64,000 bases of DNA, taken from assembly GCA_965215855.1 (NCBI GenBank), contig CBDCER010000003.1, positions 2,232,001 to 2,296,000 on the forward strand, written 5' to 3'. The notes under the pieces are model-generated. The model did no database searches, had not been told where the DNA came from, and worked only from the letters and a program-made list of their open reading frames with translations. The position numbers were made by a program, and so were the translations under genes. The stretch comes from J027 sp965215855. Its GTDB lineage: Bacteria > Chloroflexota > Anaerolineae > Aggregatilineales > J027. Shown here piece after piece: positions 17,964 to 25,659 of this stretch; position 1 is the first letter of the stretch; each line of letters begins with the position of its first letter.

Positions 17964-17989
17964 AAAAAACCGCAGCCATCGCCGCGGTT
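17964..17989 (-). terminator. Intrinsic terminator or attenuator just upstream of leuS
   Basis: On the minus strand AACCGCGGC (17989-17981) pairs with GCTGCGGTT (17976-17968, one G-U pair) around a four-base loop, followed by a run of Ts. It ends about 50 bases before the leuS ATG, so transcripts from the leader promoter must read through it to reach leuS. No run of Leu codons precedes it, which argues against a classical leader-peptide attenuator. Confidence 0.7.
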
Positions 17990-18041
17990 CTCCTAATCAC
18001 CCAGAGTTGATATTTAGAGCGCCGTGTTGCTCCTAGACGGA

Positions 18042-18185
18042 TTAACGTTTGGTTTGGCGCGGTTCATCACGTACCGGAATGGGTTGAGGAGCCTGTGGCG
18101 TGGGCCAAAGTGCTTTTTCAAGGCTTTCAAGCAACCGACGGAGTCGGTCAGCAAGGGTTTGCTTTTGCTGATTCTGGTTTGCCAT
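18042..18185 (-). CDS. Small ORF (47 aa) between the Leu T-box and leuS
   Basis: Starts at ATG 18183-18185 with AAGGAG six bases upstream, a strong site; stops at TAA 18042-18044. The product begins MANQNQQKQTLADRLRRLLE, forms an amphipathic basic helix, and ends in a Pro-rich, basic tail (ALWPTPQAPQP...RQTKR). No signal peptide. I do not recognise it. It contains six leucines but no Leu run. A possible promoter lies at 18227-18254, after the T-box terminator, so it could also be expressed independently. The good ribosome site and coding-like composition support a real gene; without homologues it is not certain. Confidence 0.5.
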   Translation of the reverse strand: MANQNQQKQTLADRLRRLLESLEKALWPTPQAPQPIPVRDEPRQTKR

Positions 18186-18226
18186 AACAAGCTCCTTTAT
18201 TGGTGGCATAGTTAAGCTTTGTTTTC

Positions 18227-18254
18227 ATTATAGAGAAAGTCTCAAAAAAGTGAA
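18227..18254 (-). promoter_or_regulatory. Possible sigma-70 promoter for the 47-aa ORF
   Basis: On the minus strand TATAAT is at 18232-18227 and TTCACT (4 of 6 matches to the -35 consensus) at 18254-18249, spacer 16. It lies between the T-box terminator and the small ORF. Confidence 0.4.
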
Positions 18255-18278
18255 ATCTTACTCATCAAACGTTAAAAC

Positions 18279-18316
18279 AAAAAATCCTTGTTCGCCACAT
18301 AGGGACGAAAAGGATT
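18279..18316 (-). terminator. T-box terminator
   Basis: AATCCTT (18316-18310) pairs with AAGGATT (18289-18283), extended by TCG/CGA and CC/GG inside, and is followed by Ts. It directly follows the T-box core, so formation of the antiterminator would prevent it. Confidence 0.85.
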
Positions 18317-18349
18317 CCGCGGTACCACCCTGATTGATAATAGTGTTTG

Positions 18350-18422
<73 letters not shown>

Positions 18423-18604
18423 ATGTCTATTACCCACTTCATTCACGTTTAACGCACGTTAGACGGCATCACCTACTGTGTGTTTCAATGATGCGGCTCC
18501 TGGGCGAGTTCAGCCGGGGTGTTGGGCTTACACCATTCCCAACTCGCTAGAAAAGTGGCTTACTACTCCCATTCAATGCCTGTGGAGCTTATAAGATTGC
18601 TTGC

Positions 18605-18634
18605 ATTGTAAACGTCGGGCCGGCTGATTGTCAA
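18605..18634 (-). promoter_or_regulatory. Sigma-70 promoter of the T-box/tRNA-Ala/leuS transcript
   Basis: On the minus strand a perfect TTGACA (18634-18629) and TACAAT (18610-18605) are separated by 18 bases. Transcription would start near 18598, ten bases before stem I. Confidence 0.8.
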
Positions 18635-18672
18635 GGATTTATTTCGGCGCTAGACAAGATATAAGCGGTAAC

Positions 18673-18701
18673 TTGCCCACTGGTGGTACTGGTGCTACAC
18701 T
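18673..18701 (+). promoter_or_regulatory. Promoter of the LysM lipoprotein gene
   Basis: TTGCCC (18673-18678), 17-base spacer, TACACT (18696-18701); divergent from the T-box promoter and about 65 bases before the ATG at 18766. Confidence 0.5.
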
Positions 18702-18765
18702 TAAGCCGTCGTTGTTGTGATTGATGTTTTAAAAAGATGACTCGGCCTTGTGTCGGGAGGTTTAT

Positions 18766-20043
18766 ATGCCCAGAAAGAATTTTGTTATCATCCTATTTAT
18801 TTTGACATCACTGGCGATTGCAGGGTGCAGGGTGCGTTCAGCCGGAGAAGACCAGGACCCCACGCCGCGCAGTGTCTCGGCTAATCATATATCCAATTCG
18901 TCGCCCACGCCGGAAATTCCCATTAGCGCAACACCCACCACAATAGGGTTTACACCAACGGCGACATTGGCAGCTCCTACAAATACGCCTACACTTGATA
19001 CAGGGCAGACTAGTATTAGTGCATCGCTGACACCTATGGTTGCTTCACCGACGGCAACCATCCAAGTATTTGTCTTATCGCCCACCTCAACGTGGACCAG
19101 TATGCCAACGGCAACAACCACCTCCAGTAGCACACCAACTTATACTGCGACCGTCACGAACACAGCAACCCATACACCAACTTTGACATTTACACCATCG
19201 CATACACCGACTTCGACTCCGACGGCTACTCCGACGTCGCGATTCACTGCTACATTTACACCTTTCCCGCCGCCGAGTTTCACGCCCGTTGGAGCATCTA
19301 TAGAAACGGGTATTGGTGGTGGTGACCCAGCAGTGCAGGCGGTGGCTCCTAGCGCAACTCCCACACTGCCGCCACCACCGCCGCCACCGCCAACTCAGGT
19401 CGCGCAATTTGCCCCAACGGAGACACTGAATCCTAACCAGGCAACCGCTACAGCTTTCATTGTACAAGCGACTCATACGGCAGCGGCTGCTCAAGGTACA
19501 TTTTTCCCAACATCAACTCCATTAGGGGCGGGTGCAGGTGGCGCGTTCTTCACCCCGACATCTACCCCTGTGCCAACGCAGGAATACCCGGATTGTGACC
19601 ACTACATTGATGCCGGAGCCACGTTAGGCAGCATTGCTCGGTTATATAACCTCGATGAGGAAGTGCTGGCGGAGTACAATGGTATTGAAGACGTAGACCA
19701 TATCGAAGCAGGAGATATTTTGGTTATCCCTGGATGTGGGCGTATTCCTACTATCACACCTACTATCTCATTGACACCCAACCAGACCCAGACGGAGGCC
19801 GCCTATGACAACACAACTGGCCCCATTCAATATACGGTGGTGGCGGGCGATACTATCTACAGACTGTCGGTGCGCTTTGGCGTGAGCATGGCTGAATTGT
19901 TGGACGCCAATCCAGTTATTCGAGATAGCAATATTGATGAAATTGACATAGGGCAGGCGATTACCATTCCGCGGCGCTCGCGTCCTTTGACAACTGGCAC
20001 GCCGACTGTTACGCCAGCGAGCAGTGGTGGAGCCGCAGGCTGA
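18766..20043 (+). CDS. Lipoprotein with Thr/Pro-rich stalk and two LysM domains
   Basis: 425 residues from the ATG at 18766, which has GGGAGG five bases upstream; an upstream in-frame start adds six residues and lacks a site. The lipobox LAIAGC places the lipidated cysteine at 21. A long Thr/Pro/Ser-rich stalk (about 25-270) with short TPT repeats carries a first LysM-like domain (about 273-325, DHYIDAGATLGSIARLYNLD) and a second clear LysM (about 354-405, YTVVAGDTIYRLSVRFGVS). LysM binds peptidoglycan or related glycans, so this is a surface-anchored wall-binding protein. It has its own promoter and a terminator at 20076-20109. Confidence 0.85.
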   Translation: MPRKNFVIILFILTSLAIAGCRVRSAGEDQDPTPRSVSANHISNSSPTPEIPISATPTTIGFTPTATLAAPTNTPTLDTGQTSISASLTPMVASPTATIQVFVLSPTSTWTSMPTATTTSSSTPTYTATVTNTATHTPTLTFTPSHTPTSTPTATPTSRFTATFTPFPPPSFTPVGASIETGIGGGDPAVQAVAPSATPTLPPPPPPPPTQVAQFAPTETLNPNQATATAFIVQATHTAAAAQGTFFPTSTPLGAGAGGAFFTPTSTPVPTQEYPDCDHYIDAGATLGSIARLYNLDEEVLAEYNGIEDVDHIEAGDILVIPGCGRIPTITPTISLTPNQTQTEAAYDNTTGPIQYTVVAGDTIYRLSVRFGVSMAELLDANPVIRDSNIDEIDIGQAITIPRRSRPLTTGTPTVTPASSGGAAG

Positions 20044-20075
20044 TTGTAGTGGAATAACAACCAACAGAATCTAAT

Positions 20076-20109
20076 GGCTCACATCATTGACGGTGTGGGC
20101 CGATTTTTT
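20076..20109 (+). terminator. Intrinsic terminator after the LysM lipoprotein gene
   Basis: GGCTCACA (20076-20083) pairs with TGTGGGCC (20094-20101, one G-U), followed by GA and six Ts. It ends only 15 bases before the Nudix gene start. Confidence 0.75.
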
Positions 20110-20123
20110 GTGGAGGAGCTGAT

Positions 20124-20666
20124 ATGGCCGATCAGGATGATCTGATTGAAATCGAAATTGATGACCAACCGATTTATGAGGGGCGGGTTGTTAACCTTCA
20201 TCTCAAGCGTGTGCGACTGCCTAATGGCGAAGTGACACGCCGTGAAATTGTCTTGCATCATGGTGCAGTGGCGATGGTTCCACTGTTTCCGGATGGGCGT
20301 GTGATGCTGGTGCGGCAGTTTCGTAAGGCCGCCGAACGTGTGCTGTTGGAGGTTCCGGCGGGTGTCCTCGAACCTGGCGAAGACCCTCATGATGCTGCAA
20401 TCCGAGAATTGCGAGAAGAAATCGGCTATCGCCCTGGCAAGCTGACTCGACTAGGCGGGATTTTCGTTGCGCCCGGCTACACCACCGAATATATTCACCT
20501 CTATCTGGCACAGGAATTAGAGAAGGCTCCACTTGCTGCTGATGGCGATGAGTTCTTGGAACCTGTCGCTTACACATTGGATGAAGCCATTGAAAAAATC
20601 ATCAACGGCGAAATCGAAGATGCAAAAACAGTTTCCAGCCTTTTGATGGTTGCGCGTCGCCGTTGA
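20124..20666 (+). CDS. Nudix hydrolase, ADP-ribose pyrophosphatase type
   Basis: 180 residues; GGAGGAG precedes the ATG. The Nudix box runs from GVLEPGED to RELREEIGY at about 76-98 and follows the G-x5-E-x7-REUxEExGU pattern exactly; the glutamates bind the catalytic metal. The preceding strand (REIVLHHGAVAMVPLFPDG) and the later GGIFVAPGYTTEYIHLYLA are as in NudF-type ADP-ribose pyrophosphatases, which split ADP-ribose to AMP and ribose 5-phosphate. It is monocistronic between two terminators. Substrate specificity within the family is an inference. Confidence 0.88.
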   Translation: MADQDDLIEIEIDDQPIYEGRVVNLHLKRVRLPNGEVTRREIVLHHGAVAMVPLFPDGRVMLVRQFRKAAERVLLEVPAGVLEPGEDPHDAAIRELREEIGYRPGKLTRLGGIFVAPGYTTEYIHLYLAQELEKAPLAADGDEFLEPVAYTLDEAIEKIINGEIEDAKTVSSLLMVARRR

Positions 20667-20819
20667 GTTTGTCTGATTCATACAACAAATTTGGGCGGCT
20701 TTCGTGCAAAACAACCATTTTTGTTCCAGGCTTTCTGTCATACAGTGTGTATGCACAGCAAACTTCTGCGGTTTCTCTGTTCTTTCATTGAATGGCTCCG
20801 AAACTGCACATGGGGATGC

Positions 20820-20867
20820 AAATATCCGGTAGCCGACTATGGGGGCTGGCTGCCGGATATTTGTTTT
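20820..20867 (+). terminator. Strong intrinsic terminator after the Nudix gene
   Basis: A 15-base stem pairs 20820-20834 with 20848-20862 (AAATATCCGG.../...CCGGATATTT, one G-U), loop 13, followed by a T-rich tail. It lies 150 bases after the stop; the stretch between holds nothing else I can name. Confidence 0.75.
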
Positions 20868-20931
20868 GCAGCCTCAACCACACTATACTGCCTCAAATAG
20901 CTTTGATGATAATTTATAAGGATAACCGATT

Positions 20932-21852
20932 ATGTTTGGATCGGCAGTGATTGATACCGCGATTGGCATCATTCTGCTTTTCTTCGTGGTGAGTACGATT
21001 TGCTCAACTGCATATAGCCTGATTGCACGGATGCTGAATACACGGGGGCAGATGCTTAATGAAAGCCTGGAGCGGTTGCTAGGCCCCGATATATACGAAA
21101 AATTGATGCACCACCCCTTGATCTATGAGAACCACCTAAAGCTAAAACGCGCAGGATTTACTCGTATTCTGGAAATGGAATATCAAACACTTCCCGATTA
21201 TATCGACCCCGACACGTTTGCGCGGGTACTCACTGAGATTTTGGAGAAGGCCGCTAACTCGTCGGATTTGACACGCTATCTGCCGGATGAACTGACGCCG
21301 CCTATTGAATATTTCCTTGAGGAAATTCAGGAAAAACAAAAGACATTCATGGCTGTGAAAGTGGAAGTCGAGCAATGGTTTGATCAACGCATGACGATCT
21401 TATCACGCTTGTTCAAGGAGCGGGCACAGTGGTGGTTGATGGGGATTGCGCTGGCGGTGACGTTGATTTTTAACATTAACACGATTTTGATTGCTCAGGC
21501 TTTGTGGCAGGGGCCGACTTTGCGTGATGCGGTGGTGGCGGCGGCTGATACCCAGATTGAGCGGGTTACTGATGCTTCATTGGTGGGTGAGGGAGAAGAT
21601 TTGCGCCCACCCGCTCAGATATTTGAGGAAGAGTTGGTAGCCTTGAATTTGCCAGTCGGTTGGACTGCACAAGAACTGGACGCCATTATTTTCCCAGAGT
21701 CGTTGGCACAGGTTGATGACCCAACACGTCCGGTCCCCCATTGGTTTACCAATTTGATCGGGTGGATGGTAACGGTGGCTGCTGCCATGTTTGGTGCGCC
21801 ATTCTGGTTTGATTTGCTGCGGAAGGTGGTCAGTATCCGGTCTAAAGAGTGA
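20932..21852 (+). CDS. Membrane protein with cytoplasmic helical domain, unknown function
   Basis: 306 residues. TM1 at about 8-30 (IDTAIGIILLFFVVSTICST), a long charged helical part (about 35-160), TM2 at about 168-190, an acidic loop of about 70 residues, and TM3 at about 275-295, ending in a basic tail (LLRKVVSIRSKE). The layout of one N-terminal helix, a large middle domain and two C-terminal helices is seen in uncharacterised proteins of several phyla, but I cannot name a family. The ATG has AAGGA at a workable distance. No co-directional neighbour; it converges with the lipoprotein gene at 21871-22755. Confidence 0.65.
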   Translation: MFGSAVIDTAIGIILLFFVVSTICSTAYSLIARMLNTRGQMLNESLERLLGPDIYEKLMHHPLIYENHLKLKRAGFTRILEMEYQTLPDYIDPDTFARVLTEILEKAANSSDLTRYLPDELTPPIEYFLEEIQEKQKTFMAVKVEVEQWFDQRMTILSRLFKERAQWWLMGIALAVTLIFNINTILIAQALWQGPTLRDAVVAAADTQIERVTDASLVGEGEDLRPPAQIFEEELVALNLPVGWTAQELDAIIFPESLAQVDDPTRPVPHWFTNLIGWMVTVAAAMFGAPFWFDLLRKVVSIRSKE

Positions 21853-21870
21853 CCGTGTTGGTTTGATAGC

Positions 21871-22755
21871 TCATGGCGCGAGGGTGTAGGCAACAACCAT
21901 GAGTTGCACTTCGCGCACAGCGGAGATATTCTCGCTTGGCAGTGCAATAACCGACACGTTGTAGTGGAGCAGTGTGCCTGGTTGCCACATTGACTCGGCA
22001 TCCAGGCCGCTGGTTGGTTGCGCCGGTATGGCCGCCAGGATATCGTTTTCCGACGCGCCATAGAGCAAGAAATAGGCCACTGGTAAAATCAACGGATCAG
22101 GACTGGTGTTGGTGGCACTCCCACGAATCAATCTTTCGCTGGCGATAAATTCAGTTTCGGTTGCTGCATCCAGATGAGGAATAAAGCTATCAAAAGCACT
22201 TTCCTCTGTGTAGACTAATGCCGAAATCCCATCAAAGAAATCTGGCAGCAAATAATCACCTTGCAATACCACCACCTGGCCGGGTTGAATGTTGGTGAAG
22301 GCCGTGCTGAGGTTTTGGGTACTCAGGCGCAGGTCATCGGCGTCAATAAAATTCAAGCTGGCTTTGATGGTTCCAATGATGGATTCGCTGTCATTGCGAA
22401 CGACCACAACGACATAGACACGACCGTCGTGAACGAAATAATTAGTAGCTAACACTGACAGATTATCTGTCGCCTGCACGCCGCGCGGCATGGCAAAACC
22501 AGAGGTATCGCTGCTCTGGCTCATGGGGTCGATCGTTGGAATGGTTTCTTGAGTCTGATCCATAGGGATGGGGGAAAGTGGTGTTGTTTGCGCTGGGTCG
22601 TTTCCACCACCGCAGGCAACAATCAATGATGCCAATAACCCCCAAAAGCCGATAGCGACAAAGCGCCACCGGCCATTTGAGTACCCAGGAGAGTTTTTAC
22701 TGTGGGGCAACCTGGCAGACTTTATTAAAACACTAATTCGCTTCGGGTGAACCAT
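21871..22755 (-). CDS. Lipoprotein, unknown function
   Basis: About 294 residues from the ATG at 22755, which overlaps the end of the phosphoribosyltransferase gene by 23 bases; longer upstream frames lie inside that gene and are rejected. The start remains uncertain, as no strong ribosome site is visible. A basic N-terminus leads into the lipobox of GLLASLIVACGGG, giving a lipidated cysteine. The mature part has a beta-rich domain (YVVVVVRNDSESIIGTIKAS, VVLQGDYLLP) that resembles FxLYD-type domains comparing exported proteins, but I do not assign it. Probably exposed on the cell surface. Confidence 0.6.
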   Translation of the reverse strand: MVHPKRISVLIKSARLPHSKNSPGYSNGRWRFVAIGFWGLLASLIVACGGGNDPAQTTPLSPIPMDQTQETIPTIDPMSQSSDTSGFAMPRGVQATDNLSVLATNYFVHDGRVYVVVVVRNDSESIIGTIKASLNFIDADDLRLSTQNLSTAFTNIQPGQVVVLQGDYLLPDFFDGISALVYTEESAFDSFIPHLDAATETEFIASERLIRGSATNTSPDPLILPVAYFLLYGASENDILAAIPAQPTSGLDAESMWQPGTLLHYNVSVIALPSENISAVREVQLMVVAYTLAP

Positions 22756-23281
22756 GCGGTGTCGGTGTAAATGCTGAGAAGCCAAGCAAGTCTCGGTCTG
22801 ATTCCCAGGGATAAATGATGAAGGCATCGGTGACCGCGCCATAAAAATCCGGTTCGGCTTTGGTAAAGAGCGAGCGATAAGGGTTGAAGTGAAAGACACA
22901 TGTATAGGCTGTTGCGCCAGCGGCTTCACACCGGCTGCGGACGGCAGTGCTGGTGCGCCCGCTGCCCCATACATCATCCACCGTCAATACACGCCGCCCA
23001 CCTAATAACTCGTTAGGTGGAAATTGCAGAAACCGGGGCCAGATTTTGGTTTCGTCTGGCATCAACGGATCGGGGGCGGCAAAGCTGACCGAAGCCGTCA
23101 AGACTTCACTGATGTCGAGTGCCTCTGCCAACAAGCCACCGGGCACAATGCCACCGCGTGTGATGATGACCATGGCGTCGAAGCTACCAGCACTCCGCAG
23201 TTGGGGGACGAGAATATCAACCAGTTTATCAATATCATCCCAGGTCAATAATTCCTGCCGAATGGGAGGTTTTTTAGACAT
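22733..23281 (-). CDS. Phosphoribosyltransferase family protein
   Basis: 182 residues from the ATG at 23281 (GGAGG six bases upstream; the TTG directly before it is too close to that site). The PRPP-binding loop is VLTVDDVWGSGRT (about 96-108), the type I PRTase motif of two acidic residues followed by a GSGRT loop. A hydrophobic strand MVIITRGGIVPGGLLA (about 37-52) is the usual N-terminal element. It is closest in style to xanthine/hypoxanthine or Gpt-like PRTases, but the substrate-defining hood cannot be assigned by eye. It is followed by a lipoprotein gene that overlaps it and preceded by the bPH2 gene 14 bases upstream, so three genes form one transcript. Confidence 0.78.
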   Translation of the reverse strand: MSKKPPIRQELLTWDDIDKLVDILVPQLRSAGSFDAMVIITRGGIVPGGLLAEALDISEVLTASVSFAAPDPLMPDETKIWPRFLQFPPNELLGGRRVLTVDDVWGSGRTSTAVRSRCEAAGATAYTCVFHFNPYRSLFTKAEPDFYGAVTDAFIIYPWESDRDLLGFSAFTPTPHGSPEAN

Positions 23282-23295
23282 CAAACGCCTCCTGC

Positions 23296-23793
23296 CTAAT
23301 CGTCGCTCTTGGGCGCATCATCCTGCGGAGCCTCATCTTGCGGTGCATCATCCTTCGATGCCGTTTCCTTTTCTTTTTCTTTTGCCGTTGTAGCTGTATC
23401 CCCGATTTCCGCGTGCGGGCCACCATCTACCACGCCATCTTGCAAGTCGAAGATGAGATCTTTCAATTTATGAGGTTTTGCAATGCCATCGAAGCGAATT
23501 TCGGCCCCACTGGATCCGGCGGACTGAATCTCAACTAACCCGTAGCCCATGATGGATCCCCAGGCATTGGTTCTGACAGTGACGTCGGTGATGCGGGCCA
23601 CTTGCATGGAGGTTTCTTCGCCGCCGATGATATTGCCGGTGCGTTGGATGATGCGGCGGTTGGTGACGGTGATAACATTCCGACGCCACAATATCACAAC
23701 ATAAAGCCCCAAGGTAAGAATTGTGCGCCACCAGAAACCCAGTGTGCGGGTACTGCGCCGAAATTCTGCAATAATTTCTTCGCGTTGAGACAT
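23296..23793 (-). CDS. Bacterial PH-like (bPH2/DUF304) membrane protein
   Basis: 165 residues from the ATG at 23793 (GGAGAT upstream); the open frame runs further but overlaps the promoter region of pruA. A hydrophobic hairpin at about 20-40 is followed by VTNRRIIQRTGNIIGGEETS and QVARITDVTVRTNAWGSIMG, then GLVEIQSAGSSGAEI: the pattern of bPH2 domains in which TNRRI and a G-x-I strand recur. The C-terminal 45 residues are acidic/Ala/Pro repeats (DAPQDEAPQDDAP). Function unknown; bPH2 proteins sit at the inner membrane. First gene of a three-gene minus-strand unit. Confidence 0.75.
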   Translation of the reverse strand: MSQREEIIAEFRRSTRTLGFWWRTILTLGLYVVILWRRNVITVTNRRIIQRTGNIIGGEETSMQVARITDVTVRTNAWGSIMGYGLVEIQSAGSSGAEIRFDGIAKPHKLKDLIFDLQDGVVDGGPHAEIGDTATTAKEKEKETASKDDAPQDEAPQDDAPKSDD

Positions 23794-23858
23794 AAGTCTA
23801 TCTCCAGATAATCTAAACAAGATTTGATTGATCTTAAGTGTCTTCTTTTTGGTTAATG

Positions 23859-23888
23859 CTGTCAAGCGGTTGACAGTATGGATATAAT
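23859..23888 (+). promoter_or_regulatory. Palindromic operator-like site and -10 box upstream of pruA
   Basis: CTGTCAA (23859-23865) and TTGACAG (23870-23876) are perfect inverted repeats four bases apart. TATAAT follows at 23883-23888. The left arm sits where a -35 box would be (17-base spacing to TATAAT), so a protein bound to the palindrome would block or assist polymerase. Confidence 0.45.
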
Positions 23889-23960
23889 CAGCGGGCGAAA
23901 CTTTAATTCTTTTCGCCAAATTTCTAATGTACCTGAGATTCCAATGGAGGAAACCCATCA

Positions 23961-25520
23961 ATGTTGCCAGAATTTCGGAATGAGCCTCTGACTGACTTCA
24001 CCGACCCGCACAACATTCAGGCGTTTGCAGCGGCTATCGAAAACTTTCGCTCGACGTTGGGACAGAAGTATCCCCTCGTGATTGGTGGCGAAGAATACTG
24101 GACTGACGACACCTTTGATTCCATCAACCCCGCTCGTCCGGATGAGATCGTGGGGACATTTGCAAAGGGCACACGCGAATTGGCCGATAAAGCGGTGCGG
24201 GTTGCTCATGCCGCTTATCAAAAATGGCAATATACATCGGCTGATGAGCGAGCACGATATTTGCTGCGGGCTGCTGCTGAAATGCGCCGTCGAAAGCATG
24301 AATTCTCGGCCTGTATGGTTTTCGAGGTTGGCAAGAGTTGGGTGGAGGCTGATGCTGATACTGCCGAAGCGATAGATTTTCTAGAATATTATGCTCGACA
24401 GATGATGCGGCTCGATCAGGCACATACACTATTGGTACAGCATCCGACCGAAGAACTTGACCTGCAATATATCGCGCTAGGCGTTGGGGTGGTTATCCCG
24501 CCCTGGAATTTTCCGAACGCCATCATGACTGGCATGACCAGCGCCTCTATTGTCAGTGGCAACGGTGTTGTGCTGAAACCTGCCAGTACCAGCCCCATGA
24601 TTGCTTATATGCTGGCTGAATTGTTCTGGCAGCAGGGTCTTCCGTCTGGCGTGCTGAACTTTCTGCCAGGTCCGGGTGGAACAGTGGGCGATACTATGGT
24701 CGATCACCCGCTGACACGCTACATCGCCTTTACTGGATCCAAAGAGATAGGACTGCGGATTTTTGAACGTGCTTCCAAAGTTCATCCCGGGCAATTGTGG
24801 CTGAAGCGGACAATTCTGGAAATGGGTGGTAAAGATGCTGTGGTGGTTGATGAAACCGCTGATTTGGAAGTGGCCGCACGTAGTATTGTTGCTGGCGCAT
24901 TTGGCTTCCAGGGGCAAAAATGCTCGGCGGGCAGTCGGGCAATCATTGTGCGTGATGTATACGATTCAGTGACCGCACGAGTCGTCGAACTCACGAACCA
25001 GCTTTCTGTGGGTGAAACGGATCAGGGCGTGGATGTCTATATGGGACCAGTTATTGACAAAAAGGCTTTCGGTAGCATCATGGATTATATCCGTATCGGG
25101 CGCGAAAACCATCAATTACTGGCAGGCGGCGAAGCTATCGAAACGGATACGAATGCCTACTTCATTCCACCGACGGTATTCGGTGATGTGCCGGGTGATG
25201 CTGTGATTGCTCAGGAAGAAATCTTTGGACCGGTGTTAGCAATGATCCCCGCCAACGACTTTGACGACGCCCAACGGATTTTCAATAGTACGGAGTATGG
25301 CCTGACTGGTGCGCTGTTCTCACAAGACCGTGCCCGTTTGGAACGCGCTCGTCGCGAATTTCATGCTGGCAATCTTTACCTCAATCGTAAATGTACGGGG
25401 GCGTTGGTGGGTGTGCATCCCTTCGGTGGCTTCAATATGAGCGGCACGGATAGTAAGGCTGGGGGGCCAGACTATCTGTTGTTGTTCACGCAGGCTAAGA
25501 GTATCGCTGAAGCTCGATAG
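23961..25520 (+). CDS. pruA: L-glutamate gamma-semialdehyde (1-pyrroline-5-carboxylate) dehydrogenase
   Basis: 519 residues, the usual length of the stand-alone RocA/PruA form. The N-terminal extension (EFRNEPLTDFTDPHNIQAF) is typical of this group. The catalytic cysteine lies in FQGQKCSAGSRAI and the glutamate in TILEMGGKDAVVVD; VVIPPWNFPNAIM is the NAD-binding entry. It oxidises glutamate semialdehyde, the product of proline dehydrogenase or ornithine aminotransferase, to glutamate with NAD+. No proline dehydrogenase gene is adjacent. GGAGG precedes the ATG by ten bases, with the palindromic promoter at 23859-23888 and a terminator at 25546-25581. Confidence 0.92.
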   Translation: MLPEFRNEPLTDFTDPHNIQAFAAAIENFRSTLGQKYPLVIGGEEYWTDDTFDSINPARPDEIVGTFAKGTRELADKAVRVAHAAYQKWQYTSADERARYLLRAAAEMRRRKHEFSACMVFEVGKSWVEADADTAEAIDFLEYYARQMMRLDQAHTLLVQHPTEELDLQYIALGVGVVIPPWNFPNAIMTGMTSASIVSGNGVVLKPASTSPMIAYMLAELFWQQGLPSGVLNFLPGPGGTVGDTMVDHPLTRYIAFTGSKEIGLRIFERASKVHPGQLWLKRTILEMGGKDAVVVDETADLEVAARSIVAGAFGFQGQKCSAGSRAIIVRDVYDSVTARVVELTNQLSVGETDQGVDVYMGPVIDKKAFGSIMDYIRIGRENHQLLAGGEAIETDTNAYFIPPTVFGDVPGDAVIAQEEIFGPVLAMIPANDFDDAQRIFNSTEYGLTGALFSQDRARLERARREFHAGNLYLNRKCTGALVGVHPFGGFNMSGTDSKAGGPDYLLLFTQAKSIAEAR

Positions 25521-25545
25521 TATTCCTCACACTAACCTAATGCTG

Positions 25546-25581
25546 ACACGACGGTTCTCCAGTGGAGTCGTCGTGTTTTTT
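25546..25581 (+). terminator. Intrinsic terminator of pruA
   Basis: ACACGACG (25546-25553) pairs with CGTCGTGT (25569-25576), with an inner CTCC/GGAG helix, and runs into six Ts. Confidence 0.85.
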
Positions 25582-25659
25582 GTCCAGTTGCGTCTTGCGC
25601 AAATTTCCCTAGAATGTGATTTATAGGTGTCTATAGAAATGGAGGTGGGAAACCCCAAC

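Noticed and set aside
18505..18520. Alanine (GCT) or glycine (GGC) as the T-box specifier
   Set aside because: These bases pair in the AGCC/GGCT helix above the specifier loop; the free codon after GAA is CTC, in agreement with leuS downstream.
18948..19330. Repetitive DNA that could be taken for a tandem repeat or CRISPR-like array
   Set aside because: It is codon-level repetition of Thr/Pro pairs in the lipoprotein stalk; there is no constant repeat length and no spacers.
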